Below are positions 24,595 to 33,638 of a stretch of DNA of 64,000 nt, piece after piece (the first letter of the stretch is position 1; each line of letters opens with the position of its first letter). The stretch is from Bianquea renquensis. GTDB taxonomy: Bacteria > Bacillota > Clostridia > Lachnospirales > Bianqueaceae. The stretch spans positions 23,491 through 87,490 of the forward strand of contig NZ_JACRSQ010000017.1 in NCBI RefSeq assembly GCF_014384895.1, given 5' to 3'. The notes beneath the pieces are model-generated. The model saw nothing but the letters and a program-made list of their open reading frames with translations. It did no database searches and was not told the origin of the DNA. Made by a program: the position numbers and the translations under genes.

Positions 24595-26664
24595 ATGCAA
24601 GAAAAGTCAAAGTCAGCCTTTGCCGATGGAAACATGATGGCAAGAGCGATGAAGGATGCTTTTGTCAAACTGGCGCCGAGGACACAGGCAAAGAATCCGG
24701 TCATGTTGCTGGTGTATATTTCCGCGATTTTGACCACAGGTTTATATTTCCTTTCGCTATTCGGCATTCGGGATCAACGCCCGGGATATATCATAGGGGT
24801 CGCCATCGTGCTTTGGTTCACAGTTCTTTTCGCCAACTTTGCGGAGGCGATCGCTGAAGGGCGCGGAAAGGCACAGGCGGATACGCTCCGCGCGGCAAAG
24901 CGCGATGTGGAGGCCCACAAGATCCCATCGGCGGGGCAGAAGGACGCCATCACGGTGATTCCGTCCGCAAAGCTAAAGAAGGGCGATATCGTCATCGTCA
25001 AATCCGGCGAGCAAGTGCCCGGCGACGGTGAGGTGATCGAGGGAGCGGCCTCCGTGGACGAGAGCGCCATCACAGGGGAATCCGCCCCCGTGATACGAGA
25101 AAGCGGTGGCGACCGAAGTGCGGTCACCGGCGGCACTACGGTCATTTCTGACTGGCTGGTAATTCAGATTACCAGCGAAGCCGGTGAAAGCTTTTTGGAT
25201 AAGATGATCGCCATGGTGGAGGGGGCGGCGAGGAAAAAAACGCCCAATGAAATTGCCCTGCAAATCCTTCTGGTGGCCCTGTCCATTATCTTTGTGCTGG
25301 TGACAGTATCTCTATTTACCTATTCTGACTTCTCCGCCAAACAGGCCGGCATGTCGAATCCCAGTTCCATCACATCCCTAGTGGCGCTGCTGGTTTGCCT
25401 GGCGCCCACCACCATCGGAGCACTGTTGTCCGCCATCGGAATTGCGGGTATGAGCAGGCTGAATCAGGCCAATGTTCTAGCCATGAGCGGCCGCGCCATT
25501 GAAGCGGCGGGGGATGTGGATATTCTGTTGCTGGACAAAACCGGGACGATAACCCTTGGTAACCGGCAAGCGTCGGAATTTATTCCAGTGGACGGTGTGA
25601 GCCCGGAGGAGCTGGCAGATGCAGCACAGCTTTCGTCGCTGGCGGATGAGACGCCCGAAGGGCGTAGCATTGTCGTGCTGGCAAAGGAAAAGTTTGGGAT
25701 TCGCGGCCGTTCCATGAGCGACTTAAATATAGAGTTTATCCCTTTCACTGCGAAAAGCCGCATGAGCGGCGTCAACTACAATGGCAACGAAATCCGCAAG
25801 GGGGCTGCGGACGCGATTCAAGAGTATGTAGCGGAACAGGGGGGATCCTTTAGCGCGCAGTGTGAGGAAGTGGTGAAGGCGATAGCCAATCAAGGAGGAA
25901 CCCCTTTGGTGGTGGCGAAAAATCGCAAATTGCTAGGCGTCATCTATTTAAAAGATATTATCAAGCAGGGGGTCAAAGAAAAGTTTGCGGACCTGCGGAA
26001 GATGGGAATCAAGACCATCATGATCACGGGCGACAATCCATTGACGGCAGCGGCGATTGCGGCGGAAGCCGGGGTCGATGACTTTCTGGCGGAAGCCACA
26101 CCGGAGGGAAAACTAAAGCTCATCCGCGACTATCAAGCCAAGGGGCATCTGGTCGCCATGACCGGAGATGGAACCAACGACGCGCCGGCGCTAGCGCAAG
26201 CGGATGTGGCGGTAGCGATGAACAGCGGCACACAGGCAGCAAAAGAGGCTGGCAATATGGTGGATCTGGATTCATCACCCACAAAGCTCATCGATATCGT
26301 TCGAATTGGAAAACAGCTGTTAATGACAAGGGGGAGTTTGACCACCTTTAGCATCGCCAACGATGTGGCAAAGTACTTTGCGATTATACCAGCGCTGTTT
26401 ATGGCAGTGTATCCGGGGTTATCTGCCCTAAACATTATGGGCCTCCACAGCGCTGAGAGCGCGATTTTTTCCGCGATTCTCTATAATGCGCTGATCATTA
26501 TTGCGCTGATTCCCCTTGCCCTGAGAGGTGTCAAATACCGGGAGGTTCCCGCTAGCAAATTGCTTTCGAGAAATCTGCTGGTCTATGGGGTCGGAGGTAT
26601 GGTGATTCCCTTTATTGCCATCAAGCTGATCGATATGATCCTAGTGGGGATCGGGCTTTTTTAA
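24595..26664 (+). CDS. kdpB: Potassium-transporting ATPase ATP-binding subunit KdpB
   Basis: A 689-residue P-type ATPase (P1A). Visible motifs: TGES in the actuator domain (AITGESAPV), phosphorylation site LLDKTGTIT with Asp314, the membrane motif CLAPTTIGALLSAIG, and the hinge GDGTNDAPAL. It hydrolyses ATP to drive K+ uptake through KdpA. I prefer ATG 24595, which follows GGAAAGGGTGA; an in-frame ATG at 24568, four bases after kdpA, is the alternative and would add nine residues. Confidence 0.96.
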   Translation: MQEKSKSAFADGNMMARAMKDAFVKLAPRTQAKNPVMLLVYISAILTTGLYFLSLFGIRDQRPGYIIGVAIVLWFTVLFANFAEAIAEGRGKAQADTLRAAKRDVEAHKIPSAGQKDAITVIPSAKLKKGDIVIVKSGEQVPGDGEVIEGAASVDESAITGESAPVIRESGGDRSAVTGGTTVISDWLVIQITSEAGESFLDKMIAMVEGAARKKTPNEIALQILLVALSIIFVLVTVSLFTYSDFSAKQAGMSNPSSITSLVALLVCLAPTTIGALLSAIGIAGMSRLNQANVLAMSGRAIEAAGDVDILLLDKTGTITLGNRQASEFIPVDGVSPEELADAAQLSSLADETPEGRSIVVLAKEKFGIRGRSMSDLNIEFIPFTAKSRMSGVNYNGNEIRKGAADAIQEYVAEQGGSFSAQCEEVVKAIANQGGTPLVVAKNRKLLGVIYLKDIIKQGVKEKFADLRKMGIKTIMITGDNPLTAAAIAAEAGVDDFLAEATPEGKLKLIRDYQAKGHLVAMTGDGTNDAPALAQADVAVAMNSGTQAAKEAGNMVDLDSSPTKLIDIVRIGKQLLMTRGSLTTFSIANDVAKYFAIIPALFMAVYPGLSALNIMGLHSAESAIFSAILYNALIIIALIPLALRGVKYREVPASKLLSRNLLVYGVGGMVIPFIAIKLIDMILVGIGLF

Positions 26665-26692
26665 CCTGTTAAGTAAAAGAAAGGTGATCGAG

Positions 26693-27301
26693 ATGAAAAC
26701 CATAAAAGAAGTAGTGCCGAGGGCGATTGCATTTTTCCTCATGATGACGCTCCTCTGCGGTGGCCTGTACACTCTGGTGGTGACCGGCGCCGGCCAATTA
26801 TTGTTTCACGACAAGGCCAATGGCAGCATTGTCGAGGTCGATGGCAAGAAATATGGATCTGCGCTTTTGGCACAGCAGTTTACGGATACTGGCCATCTCT
26901 GGGGGCGCATCATGAATATCGACACGGAGACATTTACAGATGAGGATGGAAATCCTGTCATGTACGCATGGGCCTCCAACCTTAGCCCCGCCAGTGAGGA
27001 GTATAAGGAGCTCATCGCAGAAAGGGTCTTGAAAATTCAGGAGGCGCATCCCGACAAGGCTGGCGTACCGATACCGGAGGATCTGGTAACCTGCTCTGGA
27101 AGTGGCTTAGATCCCCATATCTCAGTGGCAGCCGCGGAGTACCAGATTCAGCGGATTGCAAGGAACACCGGGCGATCCGTTGACGAGGTGCAGGCCATCA
27201 TTGACCGGTATACAACAGGACGTTTCTTGGGGATTTTTGGGGAGCCGACCGTCAACGTTCTGAAAGTGAACTTGGCACTGGATGGAATCTTAACAGAATA
27301 A
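26693..27301 (+). CDS. kdpC: Potassium-transporting ATPase subunit KdpC
   Basis: A 202-residue protein with one N-terminal membrane helix (about 12-32) and an extracytoplasmic domain with the KdpC signatures NLSPASEEYKELI, DLVTCSGSGLDPHIS and TGRFLGIFGEPTVNVLKLN-like end (here VNVLKVNLAL). It supports ATP binding by KdpB. ATG 26693 follows AAAGGTGAT; a GTG at 26684 is less likely. Confidence 0.95.
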   Translation: MKTIKEVVPRAIAFFLMMTLLCGGLYTLVVTGAGQLLFHDKANGSIVEVDGKKYGSALLAQQFTDTGHLWGRIMNIDTETFTDEDGNPVMYAWASNLSPASEEYKELIAERVLKIQEAHPDKAGVPIPEDLVTCSGSGLDPHISVAAAEYQIQRIARNTGRSVDEVQAIIDRYTTGRFLGIFGEPTVNVLKVNLALDGILTE

Positions 27302-27434
27302 GATAGAACTTGAAAGGAATTTGTGATATACTAATCGTGAACGTGATGATAGGCGCCAGCCATGTGCAGCGCTGCGGAGCCATATCATGGCCGGAGGTCA
27401 TGGTATACTCTGAGAAGAGAAATCAGGTGATGAC

Positions 27435-30122
27435 GTGGAAACCCAGAGGCCCAATCCGGATCTGTTGCTTCAGCAGATTATGGGAGAGGAGCAGAAGCGG
27501 CAGGTCAGGGGCAAGCTGAAGATATTTTTCGGATATGCGGCGGGTGTGGGCAAGACCTATGCCATGCTGGAGGCGGCTCATCAGGCGAGCAAAGCGGGGA
27601 TCGACGTGGCCGTCGGGTATATAGAGCCGCACGCAAGGCCAGACACGTTGGCGCTACTGGATGGACTGGAGCTAATTCCCCCTCTGCTGATGGACCACAA
27701 GGGAGTTGCAATCCGCGAATTTGACCTGGATCGGGCATTGGCCAGGAGACCGCAGCTAATCCTCATAGATGAACTGGCCCATACCAATGCGGACAGCTGC
27801 CGTCACGCCAAGCGGTACCAGGACGTGGAGGAGCTTCTGAAAGCCGGCATCGACGTCTATACTACCGTCAATGTACAGCATCTGGAAAGCCTCAATGATG
27901 TGGTGGCATCCATAACCGGCATCACAGTCCGGGAACGGCTGCCGGATACAGTCTTCGACAATGCGGATCAGGTGGAGCTGGTGGACATTGAGCCAGATGA
28001 GCTGATCCAGCGGTTAAGTCAGGGCAAGATCTATCAGAAGCGACAGGCGCGGCAGGCGCTTGCGCATTTCTTTTCTAAAACCAATCTGGTGGCCCTCCGG
28101 GAGATTGCGCTCCTGCGCTCGGCAGAGCGGGTCAATAAGACGGCGGAGAAAAGGGATTACTACGCGGGAGAACATATTTTGATCTGTTTATCCGCGTCGC
28201 CCAGCAATGCCAAAGTTATTCGGACAGCGGCCAGGATGGCGGATGCCTTTCATGGCAAGTTTACCGCGCTGTTTGTTGAGCGGGAGACCGAGTCCGAGAC
28301 GGTGGCCCAGAGGGGGCTTACAGAGAATCTGCGCCTTGCGGAGCAGCTGGGGGCCAGAATTGCCACCGTTTACGGGGATGATGTAGCCTACCAGATAGCG
28401 GAGTATGCGAAGGCCAGCGGTGTGACGAAGGTTATCATCGGAAGGTCCAACAACGTAAAATATTGGTGGTCGAGCAAAGCCAATTTAGTGGAGCGGTTGA
28501 CCAGTCTGGCTCCGGCGCTGGATATCTATATCATTCCAGACACACTGTCGCCCTACCGGAATAAGCGCCGTTTGCTGGGCAAAGTCCAGGGAGAGGGATT
28601 CTCCTTCGAGGATGTGGCTGTCTCTCTGGCGATTTTGATTTTCACCACACTGCTAGGATTTTGGTTTGACCATCTGAAGTTTGGCGAAGCCAGCATCATT
28701 ATGTTGTATATCCTGGGAGTTTTAGTGACGGCACTTGTCACGAAAGGCAAGCTATATAGCGCATTCTCCTCCTTAATCAGCGTCTTTGCCTTCAACTATT
28801 TTTTTACCGCACCGCAGTTTGCCTTTCAAGTGTTTGACACGGAATACCCGGTTACTTTTTTGTTCCTGCTCATCGTCTCCATCATCGTTAGCACCTTGAC
28901 GAGCAAAGTCAAAATGCAGGCGAAGCAGGCGGCACAGAAAGCCTACAGGACGGAAGTCCTCCTGGAGACGAGCCAGCATTTTCAGTCGGCCCAGACACAG
29001 CAGGAGATCTTGACCGAGCTGGCGCGCCAGATGCTCCGGCTGTTGGACCGCACGGTTTTGATCTATCCCGTCAAGGAGGAGCAGCAAGAACTGAGCGAGC
29101 CATTAGTGTTCGCAAAAGATGCGGAACTGGAAAGCGAATTGTATACGACGCCTGATGAGCGGGCAGTGGCTGTATGGGTATATAAAAATAATAAACACGC
29201 TGGCGCCACCACCAATACCTTGCCTGGAGCGCGCTGCCTATACATGGCAGTGCGCAGCCATGAAACGGTCTTTGCCGTCGCCGCGATCGCCATTGGGCAG
29301 AGGGAGACTCTGGGCGCCTTTGAGAAGAATCTTCTGGTGGCAATGCTAGGTGAGTGTGGTCTAGCTCTAGAAAAAGATTTGGTGACCAAGACAAAGAATC
29401 AGATTGCCATTCAAGCCCAGCAGGAACAATTGCGGGCCAATCTGCTGCGGGCCATATCCCATGATCTGCGGACGCCGTTGACCAGCATCTCTGGCAATGC
29501 GGGAATCCTCATGGAGAACGGCGATATTCTGAATGAAGAGAAGAAAAAGCAATTGTACTCCGATATCTTGGACGACTCCATTTGGCTGATCAACCTGGTG
29601 GAGAATCTCTTATCGGTTACCCGGATCGAAAATGGGACGATGAATCTGACGATGCAGTCAGAACTTGTGGATGAGGTCATACAGGAGGCGCTCCGGCACG
29701 TGAACCGCAGAAGCTCCGAGCATGATATCCGCGTGAATCTGGAGGATGATATGTTGATGGCAAAGATGGATTCCCGGCTGATCTTGCAGGTCATCATCAA
29801 TATTGTGGACAACGCCATACAATACACGGACCCAGGGAGCCACATCACCATCGCCGCCAGAAAGAGCAAAGACATGATTTTATTTGAGATCAGCGATGAT
29901 GGCGCGGGCATTCCGGATGAGGCAAAGAGCAAGCTCTTCGATATGTTTTACACCGTTGACAAAAACCGGGGGGACGGGAGACGGGGCCTCGGCCTTGGAC
30001 TTTCCCTGTGCAAGTCCATTATCCACGCACACGGAGGAATCATCGGCGTGAAGGACCATGCGCCCCATGGATTGACGTTCTATTTTACGCTGTATTCAGA
30101 GGAGGTGAATTGTGATGTATAA
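27435..30122 (+). CDS. kdpD: Sensor histidine kinase KdpD
   Basis: An 895-residue kinase. Residues 25-230 form the KdpD domain with Walker A GYAAGVGKT (33-41); a UspA-like domain follows (about 250-370), four membrane helices (about 395-490), a GAF-like region, then HisKA with the phospho-acceptor His676 (AISHDLRTPLTS) and an HATPase domain (GAGIPDEAKSKLFDMFY; GLGLGLSLCKSI). It senses low K+ and phosphorylates KdpE. The start is a GTG at 27435 with AGGTGAT upstream. It lies 133 nt after kdpC, in the same direction, and overlaps kdpE. Confidence 0.96.
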   Translation: METQRPNPDLLLQQIMGEEQKRQVRGKLKIFFGYAAGVGKTYAMLEAAHQASKAGIDVAVGYIEPHARPDTLALLDGLELIPPLLMDHKGVAIREFDLDRALARRPQLILIDELAHTNADSCRHAKRYQDVEELLKAGIDVYTTVNVQHLESLNDVVASITGITVRERLPDTVFDNADQVELVDIEPDELIQRLSQGKIYQKRQARQALAHFFSKTNLVALREIALLRSAERVNKTAEKRDYYAGEHILICLSASPSNAKVIRTAARMADAFHGKFTALFVERETESETVAQRGLTENLRLAEQLGARIATVYGDDVAYQIAEYAKASGVTKVIIGRSNNVKYWWSSKANLVERLTSLAPALDIYIIPDTLSPYRNKRRLLGKVQGEGFSFEDVAVSLAILIFTTLLGFWFDHLKFGEASIIMLYILGVLVTALVTKGKLYSAFSSLISVFAFNYFFTAPQFAFQVFDTEYPVTFLFLLIVSIIVSTLTSKVKMQAKQAAQKAYRTEVLLETSQHFQSAQTQQEILTELARQMLRLLDRTVLIYPVKEEQQELSEPLVFAKDAELESELYTTPDERAVAVWVYKNNKHAGATTNTLPGARCLYMAVRSHETVFAVAAIAIGQRETLGAFEKNLLVAMLGECGLALEKDLVTKTKNQIAIQAQQEQLRANLLRAISHDLRTPLTSISGNAGILMENGDILNEEKKKQLYSDILDDSIWLINLVENLLSVTRIENGTMNLTMQSELVDEVIQEALRHVNRRSSEHDIRVNLEDDMLMAKMDSRLILQVIINIVDNAIQYTDPGSHITIAARKSKDMILFEISDDGAGIPDEAKSKLFDMFYTVDKNRGDGRRGLGLGLSLCKSIIHAHGGIIGVKDHAPHGLTFYFTLYSEEVNCDV

Positions 30123-30819
30123 ACCGCGAATTCTCGTGGTAGAAGATGACAAAGCAGTGCGCAACCTGATCACGACCACGCTGGAGACGCAGGGCTATCA
30201 GTATCATACGGCGAGTACCGGCGGAGAGTCCATCATGGAGGCCATATCCAACCAACCTGACGTGGTGATTCTAGATCTCGGGTTGCCGGATATGGACGGA
30301 GTCGACATCATCAAAAAAATTCGCGGCTGGTCCAATATGCCCATCATCGTGGTCAGCGCGCGCAGTGAAGATCGGGATAAGATTGATGCGTTAGACGCAG
30401 GCGCGGATGATTTTTTGACAAAACCCTTTAGCGTCGAAGAACTGTTGGCGAGACTCCGCGTCACACTGCGCCGGCTCCGCTATGATGTAGAAAAAGCAGG
30501 GAAATCATCCAGCGTCTTCGTCAACGGAGAGCTGAAGATTGACTACGCGGCGGGGTGCGCCTATATCGCGGACGCGGAGGTTCATCTGACGCCCATTGAG
30601 TATAGACTGCTCTGCCTTCTGGCCAAAAATGTGGGAAAGGTGCTGACCCACAACTATATTCTAAAGGAAGTGTGGGGGAACGCCCTGCCCGGCGATACAC
30701 CGTCCCTTCGAGTTTTTATGGCAACGCTGCGCAAAAAAATTGAGAAGAATCCGTCCCAGCCACAATACATTCAGACCCACATTGGAATCGGATATCGAAT
30801 GCTGCGGATCCCCGAGTGA
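30115..30819 (+). CDS. kdpE: Response regulator KdpE
   Basis: A 234-residue OmpR-type regulator: receiver domain with the acidic pair EDD (10-12), phospho-acceptor Asp54 (VVILDLGLPDMDG) and KPF motif, then a winged-helix DNA-binding domain (LTPIEYRLLCLLAKNVGKVLTH). Phosphorylated KdpE activates kdpFABC. ATG 30115 is preceded by AGGAGGTGAATTGTG inside the end of kdpD; a GTG one codon earlier is possible. Confidence 0.95.
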   Translation: MYKPRILVVEDDKAVRNLITTTLETQGYQYHTASTGGESIMEAISNQPDVVILDLGLPDMDGVDIIKKIRGWSNMPIIVVSARSEDRDKIDALDAGADDFLTKPFSVEELLARLRVTLRRLRYDVEKAGKSSSVFVNGELKIDYAAGCAYIADAEVHLTPIEYRLLCLLAKNVGKVLTHNYILKEVWGNALPGDTPSLRVFMATLRKKIEKNPSQPQYIQTHIGIGYRMLRIPE

Positions 30820-30827
30820 TCCGCAGC
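30801..30827 (+). terminator. Hairpin at the end of kdpE
   Basis: GCTGCGGATC (30801-30810) pairs perfectly with GATCCGCAGC (30818-30827), spanning the kdpE stop codon. No T-run follows, so termination may be partial. Confidence 0.5.
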
Positions 30828-30841
30828 CTGTTATAAAATGG

Positions 30842-30870
30842 TTGCATTTTTGTATGTTCTGCGGTATACT
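30842..30870 (+). promoter_or_regulatory. Promoter of the GH3 gene
   Basis: TTGCAT (30842-30847) and TATACT (30865-30870) are 17 nt apart, 54 nt upstream of the ATG at 30924. Confidence 0.72.
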
Positions 30871-30923
30871 GGATGTGCTCGTGAACGGAGCGAGAAGTGA
30901 CATAGACAGGAGGAAGGTAAAGG

Positions 30924-33071
30924 ATGCAAACAACACAGAAACGGCAGGAAGCGGAGACATGGGCGCAGGCGCTGCTTGATCAGATGACCATAGAAGAAAA
31001 AGCTGGACAGTTGGCGGCCTTTTTCCCCAATGGAAATAAACGTTTGGGAATCCCTCATATGCAGCACGGAGAATGCCTTCACGGTATGGTGGCGGACCGC
31101 GCCACGTCCTTTCCCCAGGCGCTGGCACTGGGTTGCATGTGGGATCCAGAGCTGGTAGAGGAAGTCGCATCCATCGTGGCTAAGGAGGCGCGGGCTTTGG
31201 GAGTTCATCACTGCTTTGCCCCGATGCTAGGCGTTGTCCGGGATCCGCGGTGGGGAAGAATACAGGAGGCGTACGGTGAGGACACGTATCTAGTGACCAG
31301 AACGGGTGTAGCATTCTGCAAGGGATTGCAGGGGATGGGTGAGGAACGGCTAAATCGGGATCACATCATTGCCACATTGAAGCATTTGGTAGCTGACGGG
31401 GAGCCGGAGGCGGGGCTGAACGGCGCCGCTATGGAACTGTCCGAACGTAAACTTCGAGAGATCCATCTGCCCCCCTTTGAGGCCTGTATCAAGGAGGCAC
31501 AAGCGGCATCCATCATGCCAGCGCACCATGCGCTCAATGGAATCCCTTGCCACGCCAATTCTCACCTGATTGAGGATATCTGCCGTCAAGAATTCGGGTT
31601 TGAGGGCATGATTGTATCGGACAACGGGGACATTCGGAAGCTGTACACGACCATGAAGGTCTGTTCCTCCCTGGAGGAAAGCGCAAAATTAGCTATGGAT
31701 GCCGGCGTCGATACGGAGCTGGCATGGTTGATCCCCTGGAATGAAAATCGGATCTATGGTCCCGCGCTGATTCAAGCGGTGAAGGATGGCCTTGTCTCCA
31801 TGGAGCAGCTGGACACTGCTGTCCGGCGTGTGCTGCTCTTTAAATATGAGATGGACCTGCTCCATGACCCTTGCGCAAAGCCGGAGCAGGAATCTCTGGA
31901 AGCCTGCTATCAAAACGTAGAAGGGGATGCGCATGTGTCTCTAGCGGGTAAAACCGTGTATTATGGAACGAAGAGGGACGATGTGGAGGAGGTCCTTCAG
32001 AATCCTCAACATGACGCAATAGCGCTAAAGGCAGCGCAAAAAGCGATTGTGTTGCTCAAGAATCAGAATGCACTGTTGCCCCTGAATGTATCGGCGCTAC
32101 AGACCATTGCGGTTCTCGGTCCCAACAGTGATCGGGTGCTCTTGGGCAATTATGCGACGGCAAAGCCACGCCACTATGTATCCGTACTGGAGGGAATTCG
32201 CCGCTACGTTGGCCGCTCCGTTCAGGTCTTGACAAGTCAGGGATGCGACCCGGATACATATCTCGCGGTGGATATCCCGGAGGCAGTAGCCTGCGCGCGC
32301 AAGGCGGACGTTGCAATCCTGGTTGTGGGCGGCAATGAGATTACCTGCATGGAAAATCAGGATGTGGATGATCTAAACCTGAAAGGGGATCAGCAACAGT
32401 TGATTGAGGCCGTGTACGAGACTGGTACACCGGTGGTCATGGTTCTACTGGACGGACGTCCGTCCTCCATTGAATGGGCCGATCAGCACATCCCAGCAAT
32501 CCTAGAAGGGTTTTACCTAGGGCAGGAGTGCGGGACCGCGCTGGCGAACGTGCTCTTTGGAGAGTATAATCCTGGGGGTAAATTGTCCGTCACTGTACCA
32601 CGCAATGTAGGGCAGATTCCCTGCTATTATAATAAACTGATACCGGGCCGCGCGCCGGATTATTATCAGTCGCCTGTCAAACCCTTATATCCCTTTGGAT
32701 ATGGACTCAGCTACACCCGCTTCAGCATCCACGATCTGAGGGTCGTCTCCTGCGATCCCACCGTTGAAGAGGATGTCCAGCTTGCGGTGGAGATCACCAA
32801 CATTGGAGCGCGCGCCGGAGAGGAAGTTGTCCAGCTGTATGTGCGGGACGAGATTTCGTCCCTCGTGCGGCCGGAGAAGGAGCTTAAAGGATTCCGACGG
32901 GTCTTTCTGGAGGCGGGAGAGACAAGGACCCTCTCCTTCACGCTGAAAAACCGCGATCTGGCATTCTGGATGGATGGCAGATGGGTGGTGGAGCCCGGCG
33001 AATTCACAGTCACGGCCGGCAACAGCAGCGCGGACGAGCAAGCCCGCTGCACCTTTGCCGTGAGAGGATAG
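30924..33071 (+). CDS. Glycoside hydrolase family 3 (beta-glucosidase/xylosidase-like)
   Basis: A 715-residue enzyme without signal peptide, so cytosolic. The N-terminal (beta/alpha)8 domain holds DPRWGRIQEAYGED, TLKHLVADGEPEAG and the nucleophile region GFEGMIVSDNGDI with Asp233; the second domain contains EGFYLGQECGTALANVLFGE, and the C-terminus a fibronectin-III-like domain (ISSLVRPEKELKGF...FTVTAGNSS). GH3 enzymes remove beta-linked terminal sugars from oligosaccharides. The usual K-H in KHF is here KHL. The exact substrate cannot be read. AGGAGG precedes the ATG. Confidence 0.92.
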   Translation: MQTTQKRQEAETWAQALLDQMTIEEKAGQLAAFFPNGNKRLGIPHMQHGECLHGMVADRATSFPQALALGCMWDPELVEEVASIVAKEARALGVHHCFAPMLGVVRDPRWGRIQEAYGEDTYLVTRTGVAFCKGLQGMGEERLNRDHIIATLKHLVADGEPEAGLNGAAMELSERKLREIHLPPFEACIKEAQAASIMPAHHALNGIPCHANSHLIEDICRQEFGFEGMIVSDNGDIRKLYTTMKVCSSLEESAKLAMDAGVDTELAWLIPWNENRIYGPALIQAVKDGLVSMEQLDTAVRRVLLFKYEMDLLHDPCAKPEQESLEACYQNVEGDAHVSLAGKTVYYGTKRDDVEEVLQNPQHDAIALKAAQKAIVLLKNQNALLPLNVSALQTIAVLGPNSDRVLLGNYATAKPRHYVSVLEGIRRYVGRSVQVLTSQGCDPDTYLAVDIPEAVACARKADVAILVVGGNEITCMENQDVDDLNLKGDQQQLIEAVYETGTPVVMVLLDGRPSSIEWADQHIPAILEGFYLGQECGTALANVLFGEYNPGGKLSVTVPRNVGQIPCYYNKLIPGRAPDYYQSPVKPLYPFGYGLSYTRFSIHDLRVVSCDPTVEEDVQLAVEITNIGARAGEEVVQLYVRDEISSLVRPEKELKGFRRVFLEAGETRTLSFTLKNRDLAFWMDGRWVVEPGEFTVTAGNSSADEQARCTFAVRG

Positions 33072-33090
33072 AGGGCTTTCAAGCAATGTA

Positions 33091-33136
33091 AAAAACAGGA
33101 GGGACTCCACCGTCTGGCGGGTGTCTCTCCTGTTTT
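33091..33136. terminator. Bidirectional terminator between GH3 and mscL
   Basis: AAAAACAGGAGGGACTCC (from 33091) pairs with the complementary GGGTGTCTCTCCTGTTTT (to 33136). A-run and T-run on the two sides serve both converging genes. Confidence 0.8.
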
Positions 33137-33151
33137 CCATATGTAGAGAAA

Positions 33152-33595
33152 TCACAGATCCGGCGTCTCGTCAGCGGCGGACTCCGTCTCGCTGAGCATG
33201 GATGTGCAGTGGCCACAGCGCGTGGCAGCTATCGGAATCTCGCTGAGACAGTAGGGGCAGACCTTCACTGTCGGGACCACAGGCGCGGCGGGTTTTTTAT
33301 GGAGAGACGCCAATTTGTTTATGCCCTTGATGAGCAAGAAAATCAAGAAGGCCAACAAAACAAAATTGACAACGGCCGTGATGAAAGCACCGTATCGGAC
33401 TTCAACGCCGTTGACCGTAAAGGCGAGCATACTAAAATCCGTCTTGACAAATAGGCCCACCAGCGGGGAGAGCACATCCTCAGTCAGGGATTTGACGATG
33501 TCCTGGAAGGCGGCGCCGATCATGACGCCCACGGCTAGATCCATGACATTGCCGCGAAGCGCGAAGGTTTTAAACTCCTGAAGAAATTTTTTCAT
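33152..33595 (-). CDS. mscL: Large-conductance mechanosensitive channel MscL with C-terminal zinc ribbon
   Basis: A 147-residue membrane protein. The first half is typical MscL: FKTFALRGNVMDLAVGVMIGAAF (helix 1), DVLSPLVGLF, second helix about 73-92. It opens under membrane tension on osmotic downshock. The C-terminal tail contains a rubredoxin-like zinc ribbon, CPYCLSEIPIAATRCGHC (about 115-132), which is not part of the classical protein but occurs in some Clostridia. ATG 33595 follows AAGGAAG. It converges on the GH3 gene. Confidence 0.93.
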   Translation of the reverse strand: MKKFLQEFKTFALRGNVMDLAVGVMIGAAFQDIVKSLTEDVLSPLVGLFVKTDFSMLAFTVNGVEVRYGAFITAVVNFVLLAFLIFLLIKGINKLASLHKKPAAPVVPTVKVCPYCLSEIPIAATRCGHCTSMLSETESAADETPDL

Positions 33596-33638
33596 CGGTA
33601 TCTTCCTTTCAAATTGAGTGGATGCTGTAGATCGAAGG

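Noticed and set aside
27302..27434. Separate kdpD promoter in the gap after kdpC
   Set aside because: TATACT-like -10 strings occur, but no -35 at acceptable spacing; read-through from the kdp promoter is as likely.
29411..29932. Minus-strand frame opposite kdpD
   Set aside because: Lies entirely inside the conserved kinase domain of kdpD; composition is that of a mirrored frame.
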